A stretch of 64,000 nucleotides of DNA from Zanthoxylum bungeanum. Its lineage: Eukaryota; Streptophyta; Magnoliopsida; Sapindales; Rutaceae. A program made the position numbers and the translations under genes. Shown here piece after piece: positions 25,243 through 38,659 of the stretch. Numbering within the stretch: the stretch's first letter is position 1; every line of letters starts with the position of its first letter. Below the pieces are notes generated by a model. It searched no databases. It was not told the origin of the DNA and saw nothing but the letters and a program-made list of their open reading frames with translations. The stretch spans positions 1 to 64,000 of the forward strand of contig SKCR01033442.1 of NCBI GenBank assembly GCA_019454045.1, in the 5' to 3' direction.

Positions 25243-26632
25243 ATGAATAAAGCAAAACCCACTTCTCCTTTCCGGCTTTCCTCTCTTCTTCGCCTCCAAA
25301 AAGACCCAGAACTTGCTCTGCAACTCTTCAAAAATCCTAACCCTAACCCTAACGAAGCCACTCAAATTAAACCCTTTCGCTACAATCACCTCCACTATGA
25401 CCTTATCATCACCAAGCTTGGTCGAGCCAAGATGTTCGACAAAATGCAGGAAATCCTTCACCAACTCAAACACGACCCCGTATCATTCCCGAGGAAATAA
25501 TCTTCTGCAATGTTATCAAATTCTATGGACGTGCGCGTTTACTTGAACAAGCGCTCCAAGTGTTTGATGAAATGCCCAGTTTCAATGTTCAAAGGACGGT
25601 AAAGTCTTTCAACACTTTGTTAAATGCGCTATTAACGTGCGGAAAGGTTGATGAAATTAAGGAATTATTTCAAATTATGGAGATATATATGAGCCCAGAT
25701 GCGTGTAGTTATAATATACTAATACACGGTTATGTCGTAAGTGGGAGATTAGAGGATGCGTGGAATGTGTTTGATGAAATGATTAAAAGAAGATTGCAGC
25801 CAACTGTGGTGACATTTGGGACGTTAATTTATGGGCTTTGTTTGAATACGAGGATAGATGAAGCAATAAAGTTGAAGGAGGACATGGTGAAAGTGTATAA
25901 TGTGAGGCCTAATGGACATATCTTTGCGTCATTGATAAAGGGGCTTTGTGGGGTTGGTGAGTTGAGTTTGGCACTTGGGTTTAAGGAAGAGATGATAAGA
26001 AATAAGATTGAACTGGATTCGGCTATATTTTCTACGTTGATAAATGCACTTTTTAAGGTTGGAAGGAAGGATGAAGTTTCTGGGATTTTAAGGAAATGAA
26101 AGAGCATGGGTGCAAACCGAATACTGTGACTTATAATGCACTGATTAGTGGGTTTTGTAAAGAGAAGGATTTTGAAGCAGCGTTTAGAATTTTGGATGAA
26201 ATGGGGCATAAAGGGTGTAAGGCGAATGTTATTAGTTATAATGTGATACTTGGTGGGTTGTGTAAGGAGGGAAAATGCTGTGAGGCAAAAGAATTGTTTG
26301 ATGATATGCCTAGACGGGGTTGTAATCCTGATGTTGTTTCCTATAGAATACTTTTTGATGGGCTATGCGTTGGGATGCAGTTCCGGGAAGCTGTTTTGAT
26401 TTTGGATGAGATGATTTTTAAGGGTTTTGTGCCTCATCGTGCTCATATACATTTATTTGTTGATCAGCTGTGTGAGATAGGGAATATGAAGGTTCTATGG
26501 ACAGTTTTGAATATTCTTGTGAAAGGGAATGTTATTGATTTTGATACATGGAAGACTCTGATTTCTAAGATGTGCAAGGATGACAAGCTCTCAATTGCCT
26601 CTCAGCTTGCTGAAACCTTGATTAGTCCCTAA
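25243..26632 (+). pseudogene. P-class pentatricopeptide repeat protein, two single-base frame breaks
   Basis: The start ATG at 25243 opens MNKAKPTSPFRLSSLLR, a basic, serine-rich leader suitable for organelle import. From about 25340 on, roughly nine 35-residue PPR units are readable (for example TYNALISGFCKEKDFEAAFRI), with no intron and a stop at 26630. There is no DYW or E domain, so it is P-class: an organelle RNA-binding protein for mRNA stability, processing or translation. The N-terminus recalls Arabidopsis At1g53330, a recollection I could not check. The frame changes near 25474-25480, in a CCCC run, and near 26088-26097, in a GGAAATG stretch. Each is explained by one missing base. 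About 463 codons remain otherwise intact, so this is either a very young pseudogene or an intact gene with consensus errors. Confidence 0.85.
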
Positions 26633-28431
26633 ATTCGAGACTGATAGTTAATATTAGAGAGTTTTCAAGTGAAAATAGACATGTAAGTCATTTACTATTG
26701 GTCTGCACAGGTTTTAGCTCATCAACAAAGTTGCCAAGTTTAGTTTGTTGAGAGTTAAATTGCTTGATTTGATAAGCTTCAATATGAAAGAAATTGCCGA
26801 TCTGGATCGTTTGTGGATAAATTTTCATGGCAGATCGTCATATCAGTAATATTATGCCTTCCAAGTAAGCAACTCAAACTTCACCTGACAAGTCATCTTC
26901 TAATTTGAATTTTTTTTTTTTTTTGGAAAGTTGAAACTGGAACCACTATGATGATGTTATGGAAGCAAATAGTAATAATTATCGAGTAAAGATCCCCTTG
27001 ATGGGTTACGTTTTTAGTTAGGTGTTTTAAGAGCTCTATGCTTTGCTCTTAATTGACTCACACATACTACCTTTCCCCTATTTTGGACTTGAGAATTTAT
27101 CACTCTACCTGATGTAGATGTTATCAAATATCAATGCCTCTTCCTAGAAAACCACAAGTTAGTCTATCTGGCTTGGACTCGGCATTGTACAATTTGTTAT
27201 GAGGTGAGACTAAGATCATGTAGTTCAGTTGACAGATTATCTGATCTTCCTTTGGGAAGAGCAGCTAAGAAGGTGGGAAGCAAGCATATTGGGGCAGTAT
27301 TCATGATGTCTCCGTAATCATCTGAAAAATTGAACCAGTGTGTTGTTGAGAGGTCCTAAATTTCAATAGCTAATCATGAGCTATTTTATTTTATTTTGAT
27401 AGATGATTATTTCAAAATTTATGCCAATACCAATAGTTAAGGTTTGATTGATTGACAACCCTCCCCAGAGTTGAATCTGATACTAGATCAGATCCAACAA
27501 CCAAAAAAACAATTAAGTTTGAAATTGGAATGAAAAATTAATGATGAACAAACTCTGCACAAGACTGAGATGTTGGAGGTGGAAAACAGCAGTTTTGTTG
27601 CGTTAGGTTCTCATTATCGTAATATATATGTGTTTAATGTTTTTAGTATTTTTCTATTTATTAGGATTTTGTCTATAGTTAGGATTTTATTATTTTAGTA
27701 TGTGTGAATTATATTAGATTCGGTGTTGACTCCTGAGTTGTATTTATACTGTGTTTTTTTTCATAAATTGTAGTAAGTAGTTATTGAATCAGAATTTATA
27801 TTTAACTGAATATTAACTGTTTATTTGTTATAAATATTCTCGTGATGAAACATTATAAAAAATTCAGCATAATTTAACTCAACTTGGAATTCAAATTCTA
27901 ATAGATAATAGGTCATTTACTTCTTGAAATTGTTTTTATTTTATTTGTTTGCTTGCACTTAATTAAACTGCAATAATAGTATGTTAAGTTGTTAACGTTA
28001 GGGAGCAGAACAAAAGCCAAAAGATCTGATAAAGGTTCTCTAAAACAGTAGCAAAAAATTGTAAAACAGTTTGAGGCAAAACAATTTGATAAAGGTTCAC
28101 AGAAGTAAGATTAACTAGATGAAAATTCGTGCGTTGCTGCAGTTTTAAATCTTAAAAAAGAAACTAAGATTTATATTTATGCACAAAAAACCCTTCATAA
28201 CAGACATTAATACAGGAACAATCGAGATTAATAAATATCAGAATTATATCGAATCAAGTTGACGTAGGTACCTACATGAGAGAATTAAATAAGTAAAATG
28301 AAGAGGAGAGAAATTTTCCTTTGATTCATTCTAAAATAGAAAGTGGCTATCTCATTAGGTTGTACATGTATTTATAGTGATGACAATAATAAATACATCA
28401 CAGTTAACTCAAATAATTAATTGTATTAGCA
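26633..28431. other. Downstream region of PPR gene, no further gene seen
   Basis: AT-rich, including a 16-base T-run at about 26907 that is consistent with 3'-flanking sequence. No frame, RNA gene or terminal repeats supported. The stretch near 27600-27800 (TTAGGATTTTGTCTATAGTTAGGATTTTATTA) has a copia-LTR-like texture but no borders. Confidence 0.5.
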
Positions 28432-28600
28432 AATTCATTCACTTAGATATGACAAATACATTCATTAGATCAAGTTCATTCACTTCATAAAAATGATAAA
28501 CACATTCATTAGATAAAGTTCATTCACCTATTAAGTGCAACAAATATTTCATTAGTTAAGTTTATTCACCTATTAAATGCATTAAATGTTTCAAAGTTTG
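28432..28600. repeat. Degenerate tandem repeat of ~50 bp units
   Basis: Three to four imperfect units share CATTCATTAGATcAAGTTCATTCAC followed by an A-rich spacer. It lies just left of the target site of the 28622 LTR. Confidence 0.55.
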
Positions 28601-29914
28601 AAAGTGACATGTGGCAACACCTGTCACACCCTGAAAAATCTGGGCATGTGATCGGCAGGAGACGGCCTAGCCATCACACTGAGCCCATGACAAACACCTA
28701 TTAAACACACTGACTGACTGGTTACATGCATGGTTGTCATGCAAACATGATCATACAACTGATTAAAGATGTTAATCATGGCTTGCATACATGACTTGAA
28801 CATATCTTGCATACATAACTTGAACATAATCATACATGCATAACTAGTACATACACAACTAAATGGCTACAACCATATATACATACATAAACATATGGCT
28901 CTAAGGCCTAACTCGACATGATCCTAAACTATTGTGCCCGTCTTTAACTCTGACGACTGTGGTGTGTAATGACTGTTGCTGGGTCCCGTCTTCTTCAAAG
29001 TCCGTCCTCCACATGTATCAACCTGAAACCTGTAAAACAACTGGAGAGTGGAGTAGGTCAGGTCTTTTGAAAGACTTGGTGAATGAATACCAAAAATCCA
29101 AAAAATAAACTAATACTTAAGACATGGATAACTTAAAGCTAAAACAGAAAAAACATGAATATACATGTAACGACATGAACTCAGACATAATGATATAACT
29201 AGAAAACTGAGAACATAATATGGAATGAAGTTGAAACATGACCTGGAAACTGAAGCTAGAACATGACAGATAATTGAATCATGACATGAGTGCTGACAAT
29301 TGAAACATGATGTGAGAATGAAAACATGTTGACGTGACCGAACATGAACTTTAAAACTGGAAAGGACTGCGTGAACTAATAACATGAATATGACTTGGGA
29401 ATGCATAAGCATGATCTGAAGCTTACATTAACTTCATGACATGATCTGGAATGTTGTATTGAACTACTGCCTAATCACATGCTATCATTAACTGAACCTG
29501 TATACCTTAACCTGAAACTATATGAACTGAACCTGAATGTCTGAATTTTACACGCATGAGTTGCACCTGAATACCTGAACTGAATATGCATAGGTTGAAC
29601 CTGAATGCTAAACTTAACATACATGACTGGAAGCTACATAATTAGCCTAACCAAGAATAATTACGTGACCTGGAAACGTAAAATTGTACATGACCCGAAA
29701 CTGATGACATAAGCTGAAATGCATAACAAAGCTTGTAAGAACATAGAAACATAATTAAACTACATATTGAAGCATGTCTGTAACCTGAAACTGATGTATG
29801 CTAATACCTAACCACCCAACCTGTGGCAAAACCATCCCAAACTCGTGCAAGAATCATGAAAAGATAACATAAGAAATCAAAAACATAATTTGAAAACTAA
29901 CATGTTTGACATAT

Positions 29915-30096
29915 AAGTCCCCAAGGGGCGTGGCTTGGTGGTGTAGGGCTTATGATCTCACATTGAGGTCCTGGGTTCGAATCCAGTGAGTGCATTTCTT
30001 GTAAGAGCCTAGGACAGTCAGAGATTTTACATGCTCCGCTTAAGCTCAAAATGAGTGGTTTGGCGATGAGATTTCCAACGATTTAAAAAAAAAATA
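29915..30096 (+). mobile_element. tRNA-derived SINE
   Basis: A perfect 10-bp direct repeat TTTGACATAT flanks it (29905-29914 and 30097-30106). Inside are a box A-like TGGCTTGGTGG at 29931-29941 and a perfect box B GGTTCGAATCC at 29974-29984, the internal RNA polymerase III promoter. A tRNA-unrelated body follows, then an A-rich 3' tail (30085-30096). It has no coding capacity and would rely on a LINE reverse transcriptase. The exact TSD and clean tail suggest a fairly recent insertion. Confidence 0.9.
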
Positions 30097-30525
30097 TTTG
30101 ACATATGAAAGGCGTAGATACGACTTGAATGATATGACATCATAAGTTAAAATCCTATGACATAGATTGAAATGATAACATGAACTACACTCAGAATCTT
30201 GACATGAAAATACATCTATATGACCATAACATGCATAACCTTGGCTTGATTCTGCAACTACATGAGCTGGACATGAATATCTAGAAACATGACATGCATG
30301 GATAAAGCTATAATTGACATGACATGGATGCATAAATTGTAAAACATAGATTAACATGTAAATATGAAAATTATAATTGAAAATCTGCAATGCATGTACA
30401 TGATCTAAAAGCTGTGTCACGTATTTTAAACATATAACTTGAAATATAATCATGTACTGAATCTGAATATATAGATTTGTATAAAAGACTGAGTTTCATA
30501 ATATTATATTCGTGAGCTAAAAAAT

Positions 30526-30615
30526 ATATGTGCAACGATCGAGATTGTGACGTCTCCCCCGCATCGTCATACGTACTGAGATTGGGCATTCGTCTTCGCG
30601 TACGCTCGCACATGT
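30526..30615 (+). other. Conserved stem-bounded block in large LTR (copy 2)
   Basis: The counterpart of 22987-23081 on the other strand. ATATGTGCAA (30526-30535) pairs with TCGCACATGT (30606-30615) at 8 of 10 positions. The interior shares GACGTCTCCCCC (30549-30560), GCATTCG and GCGTACGCT with the first copy. Confidence 0.6.
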
Positions 30616-32599
30616 TTTGGAAATATGAAAAACCACACCAGTATAGTAACCCGAGGGCATGAAACCTACCTAGGGGGACCTAGCACCGCATAGGCAGGGG
30701 AATGTGAACATGAACATGAGCTTGTAAGGGTGATCAGTGTCATAAGGCAAGCAAAACCGGGATGCTAAACTTGAGGGGATGACACTAAACTGGAGATGTG
30801 AAAACATAAACATATACTTATAAAATCATTTTCTAAATCATGATCTAAATTTCATTAAAATCATTTCTGAAATCATAAAACATAAACATGCAGACTGAAA
30901 ACATAGCATGAAATCTAGCCTGTATGATACGCGAAATACTTGAAAATGACATGATTATCATGAGAACATAAACTGAGAATCTATAACATGACATGTAAAA
31001 TATGAGAAACACCACTGCACTTGAAAATAACGTGGCTAACCTGAGAACATTAACTAGAAATCTAGGGCATAAACTACATGTATAACATGACATGAAGAAC
31101 ATGAAAACGTGACTATACTGATTTCTGAATACATGGCTAAACTATTGAACTACATAAATTGAGAGCATGAGGAAACATGAACTTTCACATGCTGAAATAT
31201 AAATCCTAAACATATAATACATAACATCAAATGAAATTAAACTAGAAACTTAATTCATGAATTACTAGCATGAACTAGAATTATAACTGAATGCCTAAAC
31301 TAGATACGAGAGCTAACATATAAAGTGAAGATATACATAAAATAAATATGTAAAATGGGGTTACAAATTGAGAGCTTGGAATGAAAACATATATTGATAA
31401 CAAAGGTAAGAACGTAATCAATTAACATGAACTGAAATTTCCAAATGAAGACATAATGGAATTACAAATTGATTACAAAAGGAAGCATAAACTAAGAATA
31501 TTAACTGATCACATGAATTGAAAACGTAAATTGAAAATAGAATCAACAAAACATAAGTAACTGAAAAAGAGAGGGAGAACATCCACTCAAAGAATGACGT
31601 TCGCTACCAGCATGCATGAATGTTGTTGGAAGGACTCATGCGAAGTATCTAATGTAACATGTGCTCAAGTATGGTTAGCATACTTGAACTACTGATCCTG
31701 AATGTGTTCATGAATTTCATGAATGCATGAACATGTTGTATAGATGCTGATATAGCTGACATGATAACTTAAGTTGTTTACTTAACGTCCTAAGTTATAT
31801 GAACATGCTGCTTAACTTGACTAAGTTATTAATGCACATGAAATGGCATGCTCGTGACATGCTAATGAGATATTTCAATGTAGCTGATTCAGCTACTCAA
31901 ATGCCAAGATTTATTTATCAAACCAAATCCCCAATCGGCCATATCACTCTAACCAACCATTCGTACAAGACTAAGTCTAAAGCACACCATACACAAGTGT
32001 ATCATCAACACATAACACATTTTTATGTTTACCATCATGCTACACATACAACAAAAGCCAACATCAAACTTACACTTAACCTAAAGAATCGGCCAAGGCT
32101 TCTCTAATAAGGCTTCATGAATTCAATACCACATTAAGCATAGTTCTATCATAACACATGCATGAACATGATTTCCATAACCAAAATAAAGAAATCAAAC
32201 ATTCCCAACCAACACCATACATTCGGCGAAGGTGATGATTTAACAACATTTGAAATTTCAACTCCAATCAAGACAAAATCATATCTAAACATCATTCTAA
32301 GCATGAAAAATCATCAATCATCATCAAGAACTCAACCCCTAACAACATATAGATTCGGCCAAGACCACATTTTTGGGGAAAAATTGGGCATTTCAATAAT
32401 TAATGCTTATTCCATGCTCACATCTTCTTGAAATACATAAAAATACATGCTAGCAACTCAATCATGGCTAAAATGCACAATAAAATTCTAAGTTCATATA
32501 ATTCAAAAATGGAGAATGGAAGAAATGCTTGCTTGATACCAAGAAATTAAAGAAAATAAGGATAGAAGCTTACTTGTCTTGGAAAGAGCTTGATGAAAC

Positions 32600-33338
32600 T
32601 GTTGATGGTGTTTTCATGCACTATGACATTTAAGGCAGCACGACGAGGACAGAAGGGTAATTCCCTGACTGGTCAAGATCATCAAAGCCGACCCGACCAC
32701 AACATGTAAAGACCGACCACTTTGATTCGGATGATCGAGCACTATAAGGTCGGCAGAAACACTCTCAGCATAAAAGATTGCCATGACCGACCTCATGAAG
32801 ACCGACCAGATGGCGAGACGTATTCAAGATGACGACACCTCATTCTTGCGGATAAGATAAAACGAATTATCCTACTCTCACAAAGAAATAAAGTCAGAAT
32901 CCGAAAAGGAATAAGAAAAGAGAAGGGAAAATCAGACTAGGAATCCTTGCAAGGAAAGAAGACTAAAAGTTCAACTAGGATTTCTTATACAAATAGGAGT
33001 CTGATTTCTGTGTTATTATAAATAGGAGGGCATAGTATGTGTAAAAGGCATCATAAAAAATCAGTGATCAGAATTATCAAGCTCTGATTTGTAAACACAA
33101 AAAGATCTGAGAAGCGTATTGGAGTAATAAAAAGTACCATCATGTTCTTGTCCGTGGACGTAGGTCGGATCCAAAATCCACCGAACCACGTTAAATCTCT
33201 TTGTCGATTGGTGTGTTTATCTGTCTCTCGCTAAGTTTGCCTTTGGTCCCCCATAACCAAACAAATTCACTATTGAAGGAGGATTACCTCGGAGGTGATA
33301 TTCCTACGTTGCCCCGAGACCAAAATCCACCGTCAACA
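32600..33338 (+). repeat. 5' LTR of Tat element
   Basis: 739 bp, TGTTGATGG...GTCAACA. A TATA box (TATAAAT, 33017-33023) lies about 320 bp before the LTR end, as expected for the sense promoter. Confidence 0.95.
33017..33023 (+). promoter_or_regulatory. Sense TATA box in Tat 5' LTR
   Basis: ATTATAAATAGG context, conserved in the 3' LTR at 47185-47191. Likely the TATA element for gag-pol RNA. Confidence 0.7.
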
Positions 33339-33340
33339 GT

Positions 33341-33358
33341 TGGCGCCGTCTGTGAGGA
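33341..33358 (+). other. Primer-binding site of Tat element
   Basis: TGGCGCCGTCTGTGAGGA starts three bases after the LTR end. TGGCGCC(G)TCTGTGGG is the usual PBS of Tat-type gypsy elements. Confidence 0.85.
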
Positions 33359-33392
33359 AAACTCAACAAAAAGCAACTCGCGTAGTGTGACA

Positions 33393-35100
33393 ATGGCGGA
33401 AGACGGAAACCACCAACCATCAGGGAGCTCGGCTGCAGACTGGATGGAAAGATTGAGGAGAACCTTAGGAAAGAAAGGGAGGAAAGCCAAACTCTGCTAA
33501 AAACCATAGTAGACCGGTTGGAAAGGATAGAAGGAGCACACAATGGAAAATTCGAGGCCGGGACTAGCCGACGAAGGAACGACATAGCAGAAGGAAAAGA
33601 ATTGTCGATACAAGTGAAGACGACAGACCCCGGAGGAGGGAACCCTACAGGGTGAGATCCGTGGTAGTGCAGAGAGATTCCCAGACCGAGGACACATGGG
33701 AGGGAGAAGATGACAAATCGTCACCAGACTCCTCCTACGATAGCCCTCACAACACCTGGAGGAGAGGAAAGAATATAATGAAAAAGTACGAGAAGATACC
33801 GACCCCGAGAAGCACCATTCCCGAGATAGCAGAAAGAAAAGAAACCACAGGAGGCGGCATGGAACCAAAGACAGCAGCATGAAATCTTGGCTACGGGAGG
33901 AGCTGGTCAAATGGGGAGTATACCCCAATACAAACAGAGGGGATGTCCAGGACGGAAAGATGAGTCCCCCCTCACAGAAGAAATAAAGTCAGAGAAATTC
34001 CCAAAAAGATTCAGCATGCCGACCATGACACCATACAAAGGCCATACCGATCCCAAAACCCACATTGAAGGCTTCGTCCTACTAATGGAGGTGCAAGGGG
34101 TAACAGGGGACGCCATCTGCAAAGTGTTCCCCCTAACTCTGCCGGCCCCGGCCATTCTATGGTATAGAAGCCTAGCCCCAAGGAGCATCAGCAGCTTCGC
34201 ACAACTGAGAAAATCATTCATACGACACTTCAAGGGGCTTGTGTCCCCAGAAAGACAATTGGAGAACTAAGGCTTATGAAACAAGGAGAAGATGAACCAT
34301 TGAAGATATTCATTGAAAGATACCACAATATGGTACTCGAAGTTGGAGGGTACGAATCCCCGAGGCCCTAGAAAGCTTGAAAGGAGCCTTGAAAGTCGGG
34401 AGGCTATGGACCCACTAAGGATCCAAGACACCCCGGACTACGCCACCACGCCCTGGAGGTGGCCCGAAAATTCGTTTTATTAGAGAACGAGAGAAAGTAT
34501 CCCGAAAAGGGAGCACCATTAGAGAAAGAACCACAAGAGAGGGCGCCCCCCGCCGTACAGAAAGAGAATCCAGAAGACCACCCCCGAAGCACAAGGAGTT
34601 CAAGCCACTGCACCGGACAACCAAGAGAGAAGGGCGCCGACCCAAGTAAACCATGTGGTCGGGGAAGATGCATACATTCCCCTAAAGAACCACTGGGACA
34701 AATTGTCATGGAGATCCAGGGGAAATGCCTCTTAGTAGAGCCCGACCAAAGAAGATTCCCCCCGGACAAAAGGAACCAAAAGCTTATTGCGTACACCACA
34801 ACTCCAAAGGACATGCAACAGACGGATGTAAAGATCTGCGAGAACAAATGGAAGATCTAGCACGAAACGGGTATCTAAACAAATACATTGACCACGAGGT
34901 CATGACAGCCAGACAAAGAGCACGTGGTCGCCAAATCAATATCATCGCAGGAGGAAGAACACTGGCCGGAAACTCTAACCGGTCAAGGAAAGATTACAGC
35001 AGAACCCGAGGACCAGATGTCTTAGAAACAGAGCAGGTCACAGGGCTACAGGGAGGTCGGTCGGTACCAATAATGTTCACTGATGAGGATACCCAAGGAG
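33393..35100 (+). pseudogene. Tat gag, frameshifted
   Basis: The ATG at 33393 (MAEDGNHQPSGSS) starts a short frame that stops at 33500. The main gag domain is readable at 33960-34270 (THIEGFVLLMEVQGVTGDAICKVFPLTL and ILWYRSLAP), the retrotransposon-gag fold that assembles particles. It stops at 34270. Later fragments carry a C/H zinc knuckle at 34788-34829 (YCVHHNSKGHATDGC). At least four frame changes separate the pieces. Confidence 0.85.
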
Positions 35101-38100
35101 TAAGTTTCCCTCATGACGATGCATTGATAATCAAGGCAGTCATCAGCGGGTCGGAGGTAGACAGAATCCTAGTAGACCCCGGGAGCGCGGTTGACATAAT
35201 TTCCAGAGAAGCACTGGACGACCTAGGGGTAGAATATGCAACCTGACCAACGATAGCACTCCCTTATACGGTTTCGGAGGATCAGCCGTCATCCCACTAG
35301 GAAGGATACAGTTGGCAATAACTGTCGGGACACATCCTCGGACCCGGACGATCATGACAGACTTCACTGTAGTAGACTGCATGAGCAGTTACCAGGCCAT
35401 CGTCGGGCGACCCTTTATGATGAAAACAAAAGCCGCGATGTCCTGCTACCCACCTGAAACTGAAATTCCCCACTCGGGAGGGGATCGGAATTGTGTGCGG
35501 AAGCCAGAACAAAAACAGCTCGCAGCTGCTTCGCAACTCTCTCACGAGAAACTCTCTGCATCACAAAAGACAACCGAAAACGACAAAGGAACCAGGGAGA
35601 AGAAGAAGAAGACGGAAACCCAGGGCCCCGGCCAAACAAAATGCCCGACTCGCTGCAGCTGAGGAAACGGAGGAGATAGAACTTTACGGGCCAGGGAAAA
35701 ATATAAAGATAGGGGGAGGCCTGAGCAAGTCTATACGACAAGATCTTCTAGAATGCCTGAAGGGATACCCGGACGTCTTTGCCTGGGGATACAATGACAT
35801 GCCGGGGATCGACCCGAAATTCATCAATCACCGCCTAGCAGTAGACTCATCTCGCAAGCCGGTCAGGCAAAAGAGAAGGAACTTCAATCAAGAGAGGAGT
35901 AAAGTAATAGCAGCCGAGGTCGAGAAGTTACTAAAGGCGGGTCTCATCAGGGAAGCAAGGTACCCGGATTGGGTATCAAACGTGGTATTGGTCAGGAAGA
36001 ACAATGGCAAGTGGCGAATGTGTGTCGATTTCACCGACTTAAACAAGGCGTGCCCAAGGACAGCTTTCCTTTGCCGAACATAGACCAGCTAGTAGACACC
36101 ACAGCCTGTCAAGGTTTACTGAGCTTCATGGATGCTTTCTCCGGATACAACCAGGTCAAAATGTGCCCGGCAGACGAAGAGAAGACAACCTTCATCACAG
36201 ATCAGGGGCTTTACTGCTATAAAGTGATGCCCTTCGGGCTAAAAAACGCTGGGGCCACCTTCCAAAGGTTGGTAAACAAAGTTTTCAAACCACTCATCGG
36301 CATTACAATGCTGGTTTATGTCGATGACATGATAACAATGTCAAAAGAACCAAACAACCACATGGACGACCTAAAAAGGACCTTCGAGCTTCTAAGAAAA
36401 CACAACCTGAAACTCAATCCGGAAAAATGTACCTTCGGGGTAGCTTCAGGGAATTTTTAGGCTACATGGTAAGTGCCCGAGGAATTGAAGCAAACCCACA
36501 GAAGATCCAGGCAATACTGGCCCTAAAGTCTCCCAAAACAGTAAAAGAAGTACAGAGTCTGACCGGTAGAGTGGCCGCGCTCAACCGGTTCATATCACGA
36601 GCAACTGACAAATGCCACACTTTCTTCAAAGTAATCCAAAAAGCAAAAAAGGATGTCGACTGGACGACAGAGTGCGAAGAAGCCTTCCAGCAGTTGAAAC
36701 AGTATCTGGTGCAGCCCCCACTCCTGGCTAAACTCCACCCCAGGTGAAACATTATACCTATATCTGGCTGTTTCGGACCGAGCAGTAAGTTCAGTACTGA
36801 TACAGGAAACCGACAAGATCCAGAAGCCTGTCTACTATATCAGCAAAGCCCTCTTAGACGCTGAAACCCGGTATCCAGTACACGAACTAGTCGCCCTTTC
36901 ACTAGTTACGGCAGCTCGAAAATTACGGCCTTACTTCCAGGCCCATCCTATCAGGGTATACACCAGCCACCCCCTAAAACAAATTCTGCAGCGGCCAGAG
37001 GTTTCCGGCAGATTAGTAAAGTGGTCGGTAGAACTAAGTGAACATGACATCGCCTATCTCCCAAGAGCAGCAGTAAAGGGACAAGCCTTGGCAGATTTTG
37101 TCGCCGAATGTACCGACCCCCAGACCCTGGCTATAGACGAGGACAAATGGGAAATGTCCGTAGACGGTTCGGCCAGCACACAAGGCAATGGGGCGGGAGT
37201 CATCCTAAAAAAGCGACAAAGGAGAAGAAATCCTACTCGCCCTGAAATTCGCTTTCATAGCAACCAACAATGAAGCAGAGTATGAAGCAATACTGGGCGG
37301 TTTGAGACTATGCACGGTGCTAAGGATCCAAAATGTGGTAGTAAGGAGTGACTCGCAGTTAGCCGTTCATCAACTGAAATGAGCATTTCAAGCGAAAGAG
37401 CCTAGTATGATGGCCTACCTGACCGAAGTACGAAAGCTAACAGGGAAGATGGGAGATGTAAGCTTCGAACAAATCCCCCGAGAAGACAATTGTGAGGCAG
37501 ACTCCCTGGCACGGCTCGCCTCTTCAACAAAAGCCGAACACCCCAGGATAATCCCCTTGATTTACATCCGGGAAAAAAGCGTGGGAGAATCTAAAGTGGA
37601 AGTTCTAGATAAAGAAAGCCAAGCATCATGGATGCAACCCATCAGAAAATACTTGGAAACGGGAGAAACACCAGAGGACAAAACAGAGGCCAGAAAGTTA
37701 AGGTACAAAAGCACCAAATTCTCCCTAATCGACGGGGTACTTTACCGACGGGGTTACTCAGTCCCCCTCTTAAGATGTCTTGCCGAAGAAGAGGCAAATT
37801 ATGTGCTCAGAGAGATACATACGGGCATCTGCGGAAGCCACGCCGGAGGTCGCTCAATTGCTTTCAAAGCCTTAAGACAAGGTTTTTACTGGCCGACCAT
37901 GCACCAGGACGACATAGAAGTGGCCCGCAGTGCGAAGGATGTCAGAAAAATGCAAACCTCCACCACCAACCAGCAGAACAGTTGACCACGCTACTCAGTC
38001 CCTGGCCGTTCGCCCAGTGGGGACTGGACATCATTGGACCAATGCCACAAGGGAAAGGGCAGGCGAAGTATGCCATCGTGGCCATAGACTATTTCACCAA

Positions 38101-38659
38101 ATGGTGGAGGCAGAGCCATTATCCACCATAACGGAGAAAAGAGCCACGGAATTCCTGAGGAAAAATATCGTCTGCCGGTTCGGGATTCCCCGAGCCATCA
38201 TCACAGACAACGGGAAGCAATTTGACAGCAAAGGTTTCAGAAAACTCTGCGAGGACCTCCAGATTGCCCTAAGATTTGCCACACCAGCCCATCCCAAATC
38301 AAACGGCCAAGTCGAGGCGACAAACAAAACCATCAAGGCCAACCTAAAAGCTCGGCTTGGATCCAGCAAGGGCCTATGGGTCGAGGAACTACCAGAGGTA
38401 CTATGGGCGCATCGGACAACCTATAAGGACTCCACGAGAGAAACCCCGTTCTCCTTAGCATACGGATATGAAGCTGTCATCTCGGCAGAGATCGGAGTGA
38501 CCTCCCATAGGGTTCAGCACTACGAGAGTAAACAGAATGAATGACTTATCAGAAACCACCTCGACCTGATCGAAGAAAAGAGAGAAAGGTCGGCCATGAA
38601 AACAACAATCTACCAACAAACGATGACCCGCTTCTACAATAAAAGAATTCGAACACGCA
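35101..38659 (+). pseudogene. Tat pol: protease, RT, two RNase H domains, integrase (N-terminal part)
   Basis: The protease motif at 35175-35183 reads DPG where D(S/T)G is required, so it is probably inactive. RT spans about 35750-36740 with intact YVDD at 36317-36328. The first RNase H (36740-37080) is followed by a second, archaeal-type one starting near 37150 (SVDGSASTQGNGAGV). Tat elements are known for this dual arrangement. Integrase has its H-H-C-C finger at 37800-37950. Its catalytic D, D and E are at 38027, 38206 and 38314, a correct DDx35E spacing. Stops or frame changes occur near 35246, 36065, 36460, 37230, 37985, 38100 and 38544. The integrase C-terminus continues at 41641 after the insertion. 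Confidence 0.92.

Noticed and set aside
29931..30004. Possible tRNA gene
   Set aside because: Box A and box B are present, but no acceptor stem or anticodon arm folds. The poly-A tail and 10-bp TSD identify a SINE.
28622..31600. Satellite DNA because of dense CATGAA/ACTGAA phrases
   Set aside because: No fixed period could be found. It is compositional low complexity within an LTR with defined ends and TSD.
33497..34850. Minus-strand frames of 108-147 codons in Tat gag
   Set aside because: Shadows of the sense gag. Unlike 43475-45958 they show no splice signals, domain or promoter.
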